This document shows, in pieces, positions 1 to 5,077 of a stretch of 5,077 nucleotides of DNA. The position numbers and the translations under genes are program-made. The notes beneath the pieces are model-generated. The model was not told the DNA's origin. It searched no databases and was given only the letters and a program-made list of their open reading frames with translations. Source of the DNA: Cryomorphaceae bacterium (GTDB lineage Bacteria; Bacteroidota; Bacteroidia; Flavobacteriales; Schleiferiaceae); NCBI GenBank assembly GCA_022565745.1, contig JAIUMB010000156.1, positions 1 to 5,077 of the forward strand. The letters run 5' to 3'. Each line of letters starts with the position of its first letter. Position 1 is the stretch's first letter.

Positions 1-261
1 ATCGGCAAATGTTTTTGAATCAATAGATTTTCCTTTTTCATCGAGTATTATGAGAAAGTCACCAGGTTTTAACCTGTTCAGTATTTGTTCACCTTCTAAT
101 TTTTTCAATTGTTGAGGTGTAATACGCTTTCCCTTGATCACCGGAATGTCAATCGTGGATATTTTGGATATATAATGTGAGAGCCTTTTTTTAAAAAGTG
201 CTTCACCCTCCTTTACAAAACCCATGTGGGTCTCACCCATTCTCAAAAAAACCAATTCCAC
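1..261 (-). CDS. rlmH: RlmH, 23S rRNA (pseudouridine1915-N3)-methyltransferase, N-terminal part
   Basis: Partial gene: the first 87 codons are present and the 3' end lies beyond base 1. RlmH (formerly YbeA, SPOUT class) uses S-adenosylmethionine to methylate pseudouridine 1915 in helix 69 of 23S rRNA on the assembled 70S ribosome. The visible part fits the family: a short beta strand ending in MG at residues 8-9 (family IGK/VGK position), the KKRLSHYI segment at 24-31 (family 'Y.KRL..Y'), LEGEQIL at 55-61 (family 'KEGE.IL') and PGDFLIILDEKGK at 66-78. The SAM-binding GG loop and the HQM.R segment would be off-window. I chose the GTG at 261 because it puts Gly9 at the same position as in E. 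coli RlmH; the first ATG (240) would remove the first beta strand. No Shine-Dalgarno is seen. Full family length is about 155 residues. It is transcribed divergently from nadC. The family call is firm, the start less so. Confidence 0.87.
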   Translation of the reverse strand, partial: MELVFLRMGETHMGFVKEGEALFKKRLSHYISKISTIDIPVIKGKRITPQQLKKLEGEQILNRLKPGDFLIILDEKGKSIDSKTFAD

Positions 262-342
262 CGTAAAATTTCAGGTTTAAGATTCAACCAAACACACAAA
301 TAGGGTGTTGTTTTAGTAGACGTAATTTCCAACAATAGGCAA

Positions 343-350
343 CAAAGATA
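343..350 (-). promoter_or_regulatory. Candidate -7 element for rlmH
   Basis: On the minus strand this reads TATCTTTG, an exact match to the Bacteroidota -7 consensus TAnnTTTG. It faces rlmH and would start transcription near 336, giving a leader of about 75 bases. No TTG-type -33 element is found at the right distance (no CAA on the plus strand at 351-385). The 8-base match has four free choices fewer than it seems in AT-rich DNA, so this is only a candidate. Confidence 0.3.
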
Positions 351-399
351 GTTCATTACGGCTAACCTTTGTGGTGATGTGTTTTGATTTAAATACAGA

Positions 400-420
400 T
401 ACATTTGGTTCGTATTTTTG
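400..420 (+). promoter_or_regulatory. Candidate nadC-yihY promoter: two TAnnTTTG motifs
   Basis: Two exact TAnnTTTG matches facing nadC lie close together: TACATTTG at 400-407 and TATTTTTG at 413-420. A TTG at 384-386 precedes the first, but with a gap of 13 bases, shorter than the usual spacer; the second has no obvious -33 element. If the second is used, transcription would begin near 427, right at the 5' edge of the inverted-repeat structure at 423-473, leaving a leader of about 90 bases before the nadC ATG. That two motifs cluster on the correct strand in the correct gap supports a promoter here, but which one is used cannot be told. Confidence 0.4.
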
Positions 421-422
421 AC

Positions 423-473
423 CCCCTTGAAACATTCATCTGATTTAGGTAAAAAATCAAAGGGGATGTTTCA
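423..473 (+). promoter_or_regulatory. Structured element in the nadC leader (nested and crossing inverted repeats)
   Basis: Three complementary pairings are packed into 51 bases. Stem A: CCCCTT 423-428 with AAGGGG 460-465. Stem B: TGAAACAT 428-435 with ATGTTTCA 466-473. Stem C: TGATTT 441-446 with AAATCA 454-459, with a 7-base loop. Stem C nests within either A or B. A and B cross, so they either exclude one another (a two-state leader) or form a pseudoknot. Stem B could equally be a protein-binding operator just downstream of the putative start site. There is no T-run after it, so a simple terminator is unlikely. I do not recognise it as a known riboswitch class. All pairings are read directly from the sequence; the function is inference. 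Confidence 0.35.
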
Positions 474-517
474 CTAGATCGCTAAAAACCCATTTTGAAC
501 CCGTGAAAATACACAAA

Positions 518-1366
518 ATGACAATAGCAAACCAGCAATTGCAAGCATTTATAGAAACAGCACTTCGCGAAGATTTGGGTGATGGTGATCACAGCAGTTT
601 GTCGTGTATTCCCGCCAATACAAAAGGGAGAGCTGTGCTCATTGTTAAAGAAGCGGGTGTTATTTGTGGGATAGATGTAGCCAAAGCCATATTTCAAACC
701 ATTGAATCGGATATAGCCTTTCATCAACACTTAAGCGATGGTAACGCTGTTGAACCGGGTGACGTCGCATTTGAAGTAGAAGGCCATGTGCATACCATTT
801 TGGCCGGAGAAAGATTGGCTCTCAATTGCATGCAGCGAATGAGTGGTGTTTCAAGTTATACCCGTAAACTGCAAGACATGATTTCTCATACCAATTGTGT
901 TTTATTGGATACGCGTAAAACAACACCTGGAATGCGCATGTTGGAGAAGTACGCTGTACGCTGTGGCGGTGGGGGTAATCATAGAATGGGGCTTTATGAT
1001 ATGATTATGCTTAAAGACAATCACATTGATTATGCCGGGGGAATAACCCATGCCATTGAAAAAGTGAAGTCTTACCTAAAGACAAATAATCTTTCATTAG
1101 CCGTTGAAGTAGAAGCTCGAAACTTGCAGGAAGTGGAAGAAATTCTCAGCAGTGGCAAAGTCGACAGGATCATGTTAGATAATTTTTTGCCTCAAGAAGT
1201 AAAACTTGCCGTAGATTTGATAGATAAACGAAGTGAAACAGAAGCCAGCGGAGGCATTACCGAAAGTAATATAGTTGCGTATGCAGAAACTGGTGTTGAT
1301 TTTATATCAGTGGGCGCATTAACGCACTCGGTTAAAAGCTTAGATATGAGCCTAAAAGCCAGATAA
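518..1366 (+). CDS. nadC: NadC, nicotinate-nucleotide diphosphorylase (carboxylating) / quinolinate phosphoribosyltransferase
   Basis: This cytosolic enzyme converts quinolinate and PRPP to nicotinate mononucleotide, CO2 and pyrophosphate, the entry of de novo NAD synthesis into the shared pathway. The protein has 282 residues from this start, normal for the family. Residues in order: N-terminal REDLGDGDHSS (17-27); GERLALN (97-103) and the RMSG that follows; DTRKT (131-135) with the phosphate/quinolinate-binding Arg133 and Lys134; GGGGNHRMGLYD (150-161) with His155 and Arg156; LKDNH (165-169) with Lys166; VEVEA (196-200) with acidic Glu197 and Glu199; LDN (220-222) with Asp221; ASGGI (243-247) and SVGALTHS (264-271) of the phosphate-binding end of the barrel. 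All expected active-site residues are present. A GTG at 503, in frame, would add five residues (MKIHK); I prefer the ATG because homologues begin about there and A-rich sequence precedes it. No Shine-Dalgarno is seen. It is first in an operon with yihY. Confidence 0.96.
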   Translation: MTIANQQLQAFIETALREDLGDGDHSSLSCIPANTKGRAVLIVKEAGVICGIDVAKAIFQTIESDIAFHQHLSDGNAVEPGDVAFEVEGHVHTILAGERLALNCMQRMSGVSSYTRKLQDMISHTNCVLLDTRKTTPGMRMLEKYAVRCGGGGNHRMGLYDMIMLKDNHIDYAGGITHAIEKVKSYLKTNNLSLAVEVEARNLQEVEEILSSGKVDRIMLDNFLPQEVKLAVDLIDKRSETEASGGITESNIVAYAETGVDFISVGALTHSVKSLDMSLKAR

Positions 1367-1370
1367 ACAA

Positions 1371-2342
1371 GTGAAAGCATTTTTCATACGCAAATATCGA
1401 CAAACGAAGTATTGGATTCTGAGGTTTGTTCGTTTGAGCAAATACATCACCATTCCCTTTTTTCAAGGTCAGAGTTTGTATGATGTCATGCGCTTTTTTT
1501 GGCTGGGAATTTTTGAAGGCAACGTAACTTCACGAGCCGCATCAATCGCTTTTAGCTTCTTTCTCGCTCTTTTTCCCGCACTGATTTTCCTTTTTAGCTT
1601 GATTCCTTATGTGCCAATAGAGGGGTTTCAAGACAAATTGTTTGATTTGCTTCAAGAGGTGATGCCGCCGAATTCTTATGAAGCGGCCGAATCAACGATT
1701 GATGACATCATCAATAACAGACGAGGTGGCCTTTTGAGCTTTGGTTTCTTTTTGGGGTTGATTTTTGGCGCCAATGGATTCAATTCTTTGATGACTAATT
1801 TTAACACCACCATACATGAACTCGGTGATCGAAGCTTTTGGCGGCAAGAAATGGTGGCTATATTTCTAACATTAATACTGTCGCTACTCATTCTTCTGGG
1901 GGTTACGCTCATTATTTTCACAGAGAGTTTTACCATTTGGTTGGTCAATCAAGAGTTTATTCCCAACAGCTGGACTGGTTTAATACAAGTGGGTCGACTA
2001 CTTCTCATGTTGTTTACCGTGTACATAAGCATAGCGATTTTGTACTACTTTGGGCCGGCCAATAGACACTTATACCGTTTCTTTTCTCCAGGATCTATTT
2101 TGGCTACGGTGCTTATTATATTGGCGTCTTACGGATTTAGTTTTTATGTAGACAACTTCAATCAATACAACCGATTGTATGGTTCAATAGGAACGCTATT
2201 GGTCATACTTCTATGGATATACCTGAACAGTATTGTATTAATCGTAGGGTTTGAGTTTAACGCCAGCATTGCCCAAGCTAAAATCAGAAAAGAGAAGCTT
2301 GGGAAAGCCATACGCCGCAAAAAAAAGAAGGAGCAGAAATAA
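1371..2342 (+). CDS. YihY/BrkB-family inner-membrane protein
   Basis: A 323-residue polytopic membrane protein of the YihY/virulence factor BrkB family, once misnamed ribonuclease BN; the true RNase BN is a different protein. Its molecular role is not settled and a transport role is only suggested. About six hydrophobic segments are visible, near residues 57-80, 120-143, 161-185, 207-228, 241-260 and 270-295. Family signatures are RAASIAFSFFLALFPALIF (55-73), YYFGPANR (225-232), FSPGSILAT (238-246) and the closing segment from YNRLYGSIGT (266-275) to GFEFNAS (293-299). The tail after residue 300 is very basic (12 Lys/Arg in the last 23 residues), so it should be cytoplasmic. The start is a GTG four bases after the nadC stop codon; the next in-frame ATG (codon 40) would remove the conserved N-terminal part. 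The tight spacing implies co-transcription with nadC. It ends 14 bases from a convergent gene. Confidence 0.92.
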   Translation: MKAFFIRKYRQTKYWILRFVRLSKYITIPFFQGQSLYDVMRFFWLGIFEGNVTSRAASIAFSFFLALFPALIFLFSLIPYVPIEGFQDKLFDLLQEVMPPNSYEAAESTIDDIINNRRGGLLSFGFFLGLIFGANGFNSLMTNFNTTIHELGDRSFWRQEMVAIFLTLILSLLILLGVTLIIFTESFTIWLVNQEFIPNSWTGLIQVGRLLLMLFTVYISIAILYYFGPANRHLYRFFSPGSILATVLIILASYGFSFYVDNFNQYNRLYGSIGTLLVILLWIYLNSIVLIVGFEFNASIAQAKIRKEKLGKAIRRKKKKEQK

Positions 2343-2381
2343 GGGTTTTAATTGAATTACCGTATTAGACTAATAGACCCT
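2342..2381. terminator. Possible weak hairpin between convergent genes
   Basis: AGGGTTT at 2342-2348 can pair with AGACCCT at 2375-2381 (seven pairs including one G-U on the plus-strand RNA), enclosing both stop codons of the convergent yihY and LamG genes. The interior holds two perfect odd-centred dyads, TAATT-G-AATTA (2349-2359) and TATTAG-A-CTAATA (2363-2375). No T-run follows on the plus strand. On the minus strand a T-rich stretch comes only about 14 bases later. It could slow or end transcription in either direction, but it is not a classical intrinsic terminator. Confidence 0.22.
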
Positions 2382-4603
2382 CGCTCTCGCAGAATATCTT
2401 CCGTTTCAAAGCCCGTTGCAATAATAGAGTATACATATACCCCCATTGGAGCAGGTTGTCCATTTATATTGCCATCCCAACCTTCATCAATCGTGTTAGT
2501 AGAAAACACTTCGTTGCCCCAGCGGTCATAAATATACATGGTGAATGATGCAACGGTCGACCCTTTTACCAGAAACACATCATTGCGTCCATCTCCATTT
2601 GGCGTAAACGCTGAAGGAATGAACAGTCGAGGCAAACAATTGATAACTTCTATTTGTACGGATTCACTTTGTACGCCACAGTCACCAGTTACTTCAACGG
2701 CATACACTCCCGCTTGAGTAACAATAATGGTGGATGAGGTCTCGTTGGTATTCCACAAAACGTCTCCATCACCAATGTTTAATACCCTTAATTGTAGTTC
2801 ATCTCCATCACACAATTGATTGTCTTCAAAATCAAGAAATATTTCCGGATCTTCCAAGACTACAATATCTACTGTGTACTCAAAATCACATCCATTTGGA
2901 TTATTGATGATATAATTAAAAGTGCCTTCTTCTGTAAAGACATTGTTGCCGTGAGCAAATGATTCTCCGCGACAAAGCACAGCGGAGGTGTCTCTTGGAA
3001 TCGTTTCATTTGAATAATTTATACTGACAGAATAAATCGTGTCACACGCCGCAGAATCTCGCGTATACTGAAAAGGCGTGTCTGTGAACACTATGGTGTC
3101 AAAAAACACCACAGAGTCGCCTTCACAGAAGGTAAGTGTTGTGTCTAGTCGGATGGTGTCGGGGTCAACAGTTATGCTGTAAGTTTGGGGTGTATTCGAA
3201 CAGAATCCATCGGCAGTAAGGGTGTAGGTGCCCGGCCCATTGATGATTAATTGTGAGCCGGTAGATCCTCCAGATGGTCCACTCCAATTTAAATTGCCTT
3301 GGGGAAAATCATTGACCAAAATGGTATCTGGATAATTACAGGTAACAAAATCAGCAGGCATATTGGGATCGTAATCAAACGATTCTTGCCTGGTGATGAT
3401 TTCTCTGCGGAAGGGAACATCAGTCTCCACTGAATTACCTATGCTGGTAGGAGGTGCTTGCAAAAACCAGGTTGGGGAATCGTTTCTACCACGAATGTAT
3501 TTGCCAAAGTATGGCGATGTTGGCCCATTGATAGTCACATTTACCCGCTGGAAGTTTGGAGGCAGGTTAGGGCCTGTGAAACTACTAACCCGTGCTAAAT
3601 AAACACCGTGATAATGTCCGGGCAAACACAAAGAATCATCGCCCATGCTGTTGAATGTGTTGGGGGTGTCTAAAACGGTATAAATATGAATCCCTGTGGT
3701 GCCAGTTAAATTTGGCGGAATGGCCGATGTTGTTACGGTATCACCGGTGCTGCTGATATGTTGCAGTACGCCATTAAATGGTGAAGGGTAAATAAACGTG
3801 GACTCATCACCAATGGCTGCTTCGGAAAGAATTTTTGGGACGCTTCCAACGGGTAAGCCAAAATAATTATTTGTACTGCTATCTACTATGGTGTCTGTGG
3901 CGTTTAATTCGTCGAGCTTATAATAGGCCAAAAGATTATTGGTAGCGGGAGGGATTTTCCGGCACATGAAGGTGCGGATTTGCTGGTCGGTAAGTGCTGA
4001 CTCCCATACAGAAATCTCATCTATATCGCCATTGAATAACTCATTGTTCTGGCGTTGGTGTGAGCCAATTCTGGCGTTATTGGCTTGTATGATCGGTGGG
4101 TAACCTGGCTGAGTGACACTTGCGCCTCCATTGCAGAACCCACCTTGAAGCGTTCCGTTGATAAAAAATTGAATATTATTAGCGTTGGTTGCTCGAACTG
4201 CAACGTGAATCATTCTGTCAGCATTAATCAAATTTGCATTGATTGTTTGAAAGCATGATCGGACATTTGCAAAATTATAAGAACTCCCATCGCCAAATTC
4301 AAAGGTTAAGCGCACAAAGTTACCTGTTGCTCCTAATCTTTGCACGCCAAAAGAAACCCCTCTGAACGCAGCTGGAATGCCTTGACCGGTAGAAAAGATA
4401 GGATAGATGCCCATGTTTGAGGTGGCAGGTATGCGAACCCATGCCATGATGGTAAACGGAAATTGTAAGCGCGGAAAATCTTGGATTTCTACATACCCCG
4501 GATCAAAAGGTCCTGATGCATTGCCGCTGCCTGGCAAATCTTGCCCCACTAGCGAGAATGCTGTGCCCATTAACAAAGCAAAACAAAAAAGATAACAGCG
4601 CAT
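2357..4603 (-). CDS. Secreted LamG-domain protein with T9SS type B sorting domain
   Basis: A 748-residue multidomain protein, predicted to cross the inner membrane by Sec and the outer membrane by the type IX system, ending on the cell surface or outside. In order: signal peptide at about 1-20 (MRCYLFCFALLMGTAFSLVG, no lipobox); LamG/concanavalin A-like domain at about 35-215, with FPFTIMAWVR (48-57), a FFINGTLQGG strand (146-155) and ARIGSHQR (177-184), then DIDEISVWESALTDQQIR (193-210) and LLAYYKLDE (224-232); an unassigned beta-rich region at about 257-417; an Ig-like segment at about 425-480; two cysteine-marked repeats at 489-583; an Ig-like module at about 587-655; and the sorting domain at 657-748 with IPSAFTPNGDG, DRWGNEVF, GWDG and GVYVY. 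LamG folds often bind sugars or proteins, but no ligand can be named and no catalytic motif is seen. I chose the ATG at 4603; an in-frame TTG at 4612 adds only three residues. No Shine-Dalgarno is seen. A paralogue lies directly upstream. Confidence 0.93.
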   Translation of the reverse strand: MRCYLFCFALLMGTAFSLVGQDLPGSGNASGPFDPGYVEIQDFPRLQFPFTIMAWVRIPATSNMGIYPIFSTGQGIPAAFRGVSFGVQRLGATGNFVRLTFEFGDGSSYNFANVRSCFQTINANLINADRMIHVAVRATNANNIQFFINGTLQGGFCNGGASVTQPGYPPIIQANNARIGSHQRQNNELFNGDIDEISVWESALTDQQIRTFMCRKIPPATNNLLAYYKLDELNATDTIVDSSTNNYFGLPVGSVPKILSEAAIGDESTFIYPSPFNGVLQHISSTGDTVTTSAIPPNLTGTTGIHIYTVLDTPNTFNSMGDDSLCLPGHYHGVYLARVSSFTGPNLPPNFQRVNVTINGPTSPYFGKYIRGRNDSPTWFLQAPPTSIGNSVETDVPFRREIITRQESFDYDPNMPADFVTCNYPDTILVNDFPQGNLNWSGPSGGSTGSQLIINGPGTYTLTADGFCSNTPQTYSITVDPDTIRLDTTLTFCEGDSVVFFDTIVFTDTPFQYTRDSAACDTIYSVSINYSNETIPRDTSAVLCRGESFAHGNNVFTEEGTFNYIINNPNGCDFEYTVDIVVLEDPEIFLDFEDNQLCDGDELQLRVLNIGDGDVLWNTNETSSTIIVTQAGVYAVEVTGDCGVQSESVQIEVINCLPRLFIPSAFTPNGDGRNDVFLVKGSTVASFTMYIYDRWGNEVFSTNTIDEGWDGNINGQPAPMGVYVYSIIATGFETEDILRERGSISLIR
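2360..2635 (-). other. T9SS type B sorting domain (gliding motility-associated C-terminal domain) of the LamG protein
   Basis: The last 92 residues show the hallmark pattern IPSAFTPNGDGRNDVF, then IYDRWGNEVF, GWDGNINGQPAPMGVYVY and a terminal strand ending in Arg. In Flavobacterium johnsoniae, type B domains such as that of SprB need a PorP/SprF-like partner for secretion, which differs from type A cargo. No such partner gene lies in this window, though in many genomes one sits downstream of the cargo gene. Confidence 0.93.
2855..3139 (-). repeat. Two tandem cysteine-marked protein repeats in the LamG protein
   Basis: Residues 489-530 and 540-583 share the pattern L.FC.GDS / VLC.GES, a hydrophobic centre, a TF.Y or PFQY strand, then a second cysteine as AACD or NGCD and a Y.V.I strand. 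The cysteine pair in each unit may form a disulfide once secreted. The units are diverged, so this is a protein-level repeat and not a DNA repeat. Similar units of unknown function are common between adhesive domains and sorting domains in Bacteroidota surface proteins. Confidence 0.6.
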
Positions 4604-4626
4604 AATGATCAATCAGGGTAATGGTG

Positions 4627-4634
4627 CAAATTTA
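4627..4634 (-). promoter_or_regulatory. Candidate -7 element for the LamG gene
   Basis: The minus strand reads TAAATTTG, an exact TAnnTTTG match, 23 bases before the ATG at 4603. It would start transcription near 4620 with a leader of about 17 bases. No TTG -33 element is present at the usual distance, but a palindrome lies just upstream (4661-4680). A second exact match, TATTTTTG, is at 4696-4703 on the same strand, with a TTG only 10 bases before it. The 126-base gap between the two secreted-protein genes is room enough for an independent promoter. Confidence 0.33.
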
Positions 4635-4660
4635 CATCGGAAAATCTCTGATATAGATAC

Positions 4661-4680
4661 ACCTAAGATATCTTTAAGGT
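4661..4680. promoter_or_regulatory. Palindromic element, possible operator
   Basis: AAGATATCTT at 4665-4674 is a perfect 10-base palindrome. It is flanked by ACCT (4661-4664) and AGGT (4677-4680), which are also complementary, offset by two bases. It sits upstream of the TAAATTTG motif, at roughly -41 to -60 if that promoter is real, a position typical of an activator site. As RNA the hairpin would be weak, so a DNA-binding site is the likelier reading. Chance occurrence is quite possible in AT-rich DNA. Confidence 0.25.
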
Positions 4681-4729
4681 TCATTTATTCAATGCCAAAA
4701 ATACCCAATTTACCAACTGTTTGATTGAG

Positions 4730-5077
4730 TTAACGCATCAGCGTCATACTCCCCGTTTCGGTAAAAACTTCTGTAATATCAAACCCGATCACGGTAACGA
4801 CATACACATAGACTCCAGTAGGCGCGGGCTCGCCGTTGATGGTGCCATCCCAAGCTCGGGCCAGACTGGTAGAGTAGAAGACCTCTGCGCCCCAGCGACT
4901 AAAAATACGAATGGAGTACTGCCTAATGCCATCGCCCTTTACTTCGAACCGATCATTGACACCGTCGCCGTTGGGGGTAAACGCTGAGGGAATAAAAATT
5001 CTCGGAGTGCAATCGCGGTCTTCTACAAAAATAGAATCCACCTGCACGCCACATTGTCCTTGAAAGGTTACGGCGTA
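4730..5077 (-). CDS. C-terminal end of a second T9SS type B secreted protein (partial)
   Basis: The 3' 115 codons and stop of a gene whose start lies beyond base 5077. The reading frame is open to the window edge, so the GTG at 5047 is an internal valine and not a start. Residues 1-23 of the visible part (YAVTFQGQCGVQV onward) are the end of an Ig-like module, and the last 92 residues are a type B sorting domain: IPSAFTPNGDGVNDRF, SRWGAEVF, AWDGTINGEPAPTGVYVY, ending in MTLMR. Aligned by eye without gaps to the end of the downstream LamG protein, about 59 of 115 residues are identical, including part of the Ig-like module. It is therefore a tandem paralogue, at least at the C-terminus, expected to be exported by the T9SS. 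What its N-terminal part carries cannot be known here. No terminator hairpin is seen after its stop codon, so read-through into the next gene is possible. Confidence 0.9.
   Translation of the reverse strand, partial: YAVTFQGQCGVQVDSIFVEDRDCTPRIFIPSAFTPNGDGVNDRFEVKGDGIRQYSIRIFSRWGAEVFYSTSLARAWDGTINGEPAPTGVYVYVVTVIGFDITEVFTETGSMTLMR

Noticed and set aside
482..730. Minus-strand reading frame of 82 codons opposite the nadC start
   Set aside because: It lies antisense to conserved NadC sequence, has no recognisable motif, and no promoter-like signal; it is a shadow of nadC.
1676..1948. Minus-strand reading frame of 90 codons inside the YihY-family gene
   Set aside because: The plus-strand frame is clearly the coding one (conserved membrane segments). 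The antisense peptide has no domain-like feature.
1371..2342. Annotation of the membrane protein as ribonuclease BN
   Set aside because: That name for the YihY family is a historical misassignment. The protein is all membrane segments with no nuclease motif such as the metallo-beta-lactamase HxHxDH.
2357..4603. The LamG protein as a glycoside hydrolase or other enzyme
   Set aside because: The LamG-like fold shares shape with some hydrolases, but no catalytic motif (for example a paired-Glu ExDxxE pattern) is seen in the domain. A binding or structural role is the safer reading.
4604..4729. Possible small RNA or terminator between the two secreted-protein genes
   Set aside because: No stable hairpin followed by a T-run is visible on either strand. 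The palindrome at 4665-4674 would form only a very short RNA stem.
4721..4987. Plus-strand frame of 88 codons over the second T9SS gene
   Set aside because: It is antisense to a well-conserved sorting domain and only reflects its codon pattern.
5045..5047. GTG at 5047 as the start of a small 105-residue protein
   Set aside because: The frame stays open to the window edge, and the residues before it align with the Ig-like module of the paralogue, so the gene continues upstream.

Overview
The window looks like chromosomal DNA of a Bacteroidota bacterium. Two neighbouring secreted proteins end in the C-terminal sorting domain of the type IX secretion system (T9SS type B, 'gliding motility-associated'), a system essentially confined to that phylum. 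AT-rich intergenic DNA, start codons without a Shine-Dalgarno sequence, and several TAnnTTTG (Bacteroidota -7 type) motifs between genes agree with this. Genus and species cannot be read from the sequence; Flavobacteriia- or Saprospiria-like lineages are the natural candidates.

Layout. Positions 1-261 (minus) hold the N-terminal part of rlmH, a 23S rRNA methyltransferase, cut by the window edge. Positions 262-517 are a divergent regulatory region with candidate promoters facing both ways and an unusual set of nested and crossing inverted repeats (about 423-473) ahead of nadC. Positions 518-1366 (plus) encode NadC, quinolinate phosphoribosyltransferase of de novo NAD synthesis. A YihY/BrkB-family inner-membrane protein follows after 4 bases (1371-2342, plus), almost certainly in the same transcript. 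It meets a convergent gene across only 14 bases.

The second half is on the minus strand. Positions 2357-4603 encode a large secreted protein: signal peptide, LamG-like domain, an unnamed middle domain, Ig-like and cysteine-marked repeats, and a T9SS type B sorting domain. Upstream of it, after a 126-base gap, is the 3' end of a second gene (4730-5077, open at the window edge). Its last 115 residues align without gaps to the end of the first protein at about 51% identity. The two are tandem paralogues, probably cell-surface or released proteins.

The left half is housekeeping (ribosome modification, NAD synthesis, a membrane protein) and the right half is an accessory surface-protein locus. 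No RNA gene, mobile element, CRISPR array or defence system is visible. The points most worth checking are the nadC leader structure, the unnamed middle domain of the LamG protein, and the palindrome between the two secreted-protein genes.
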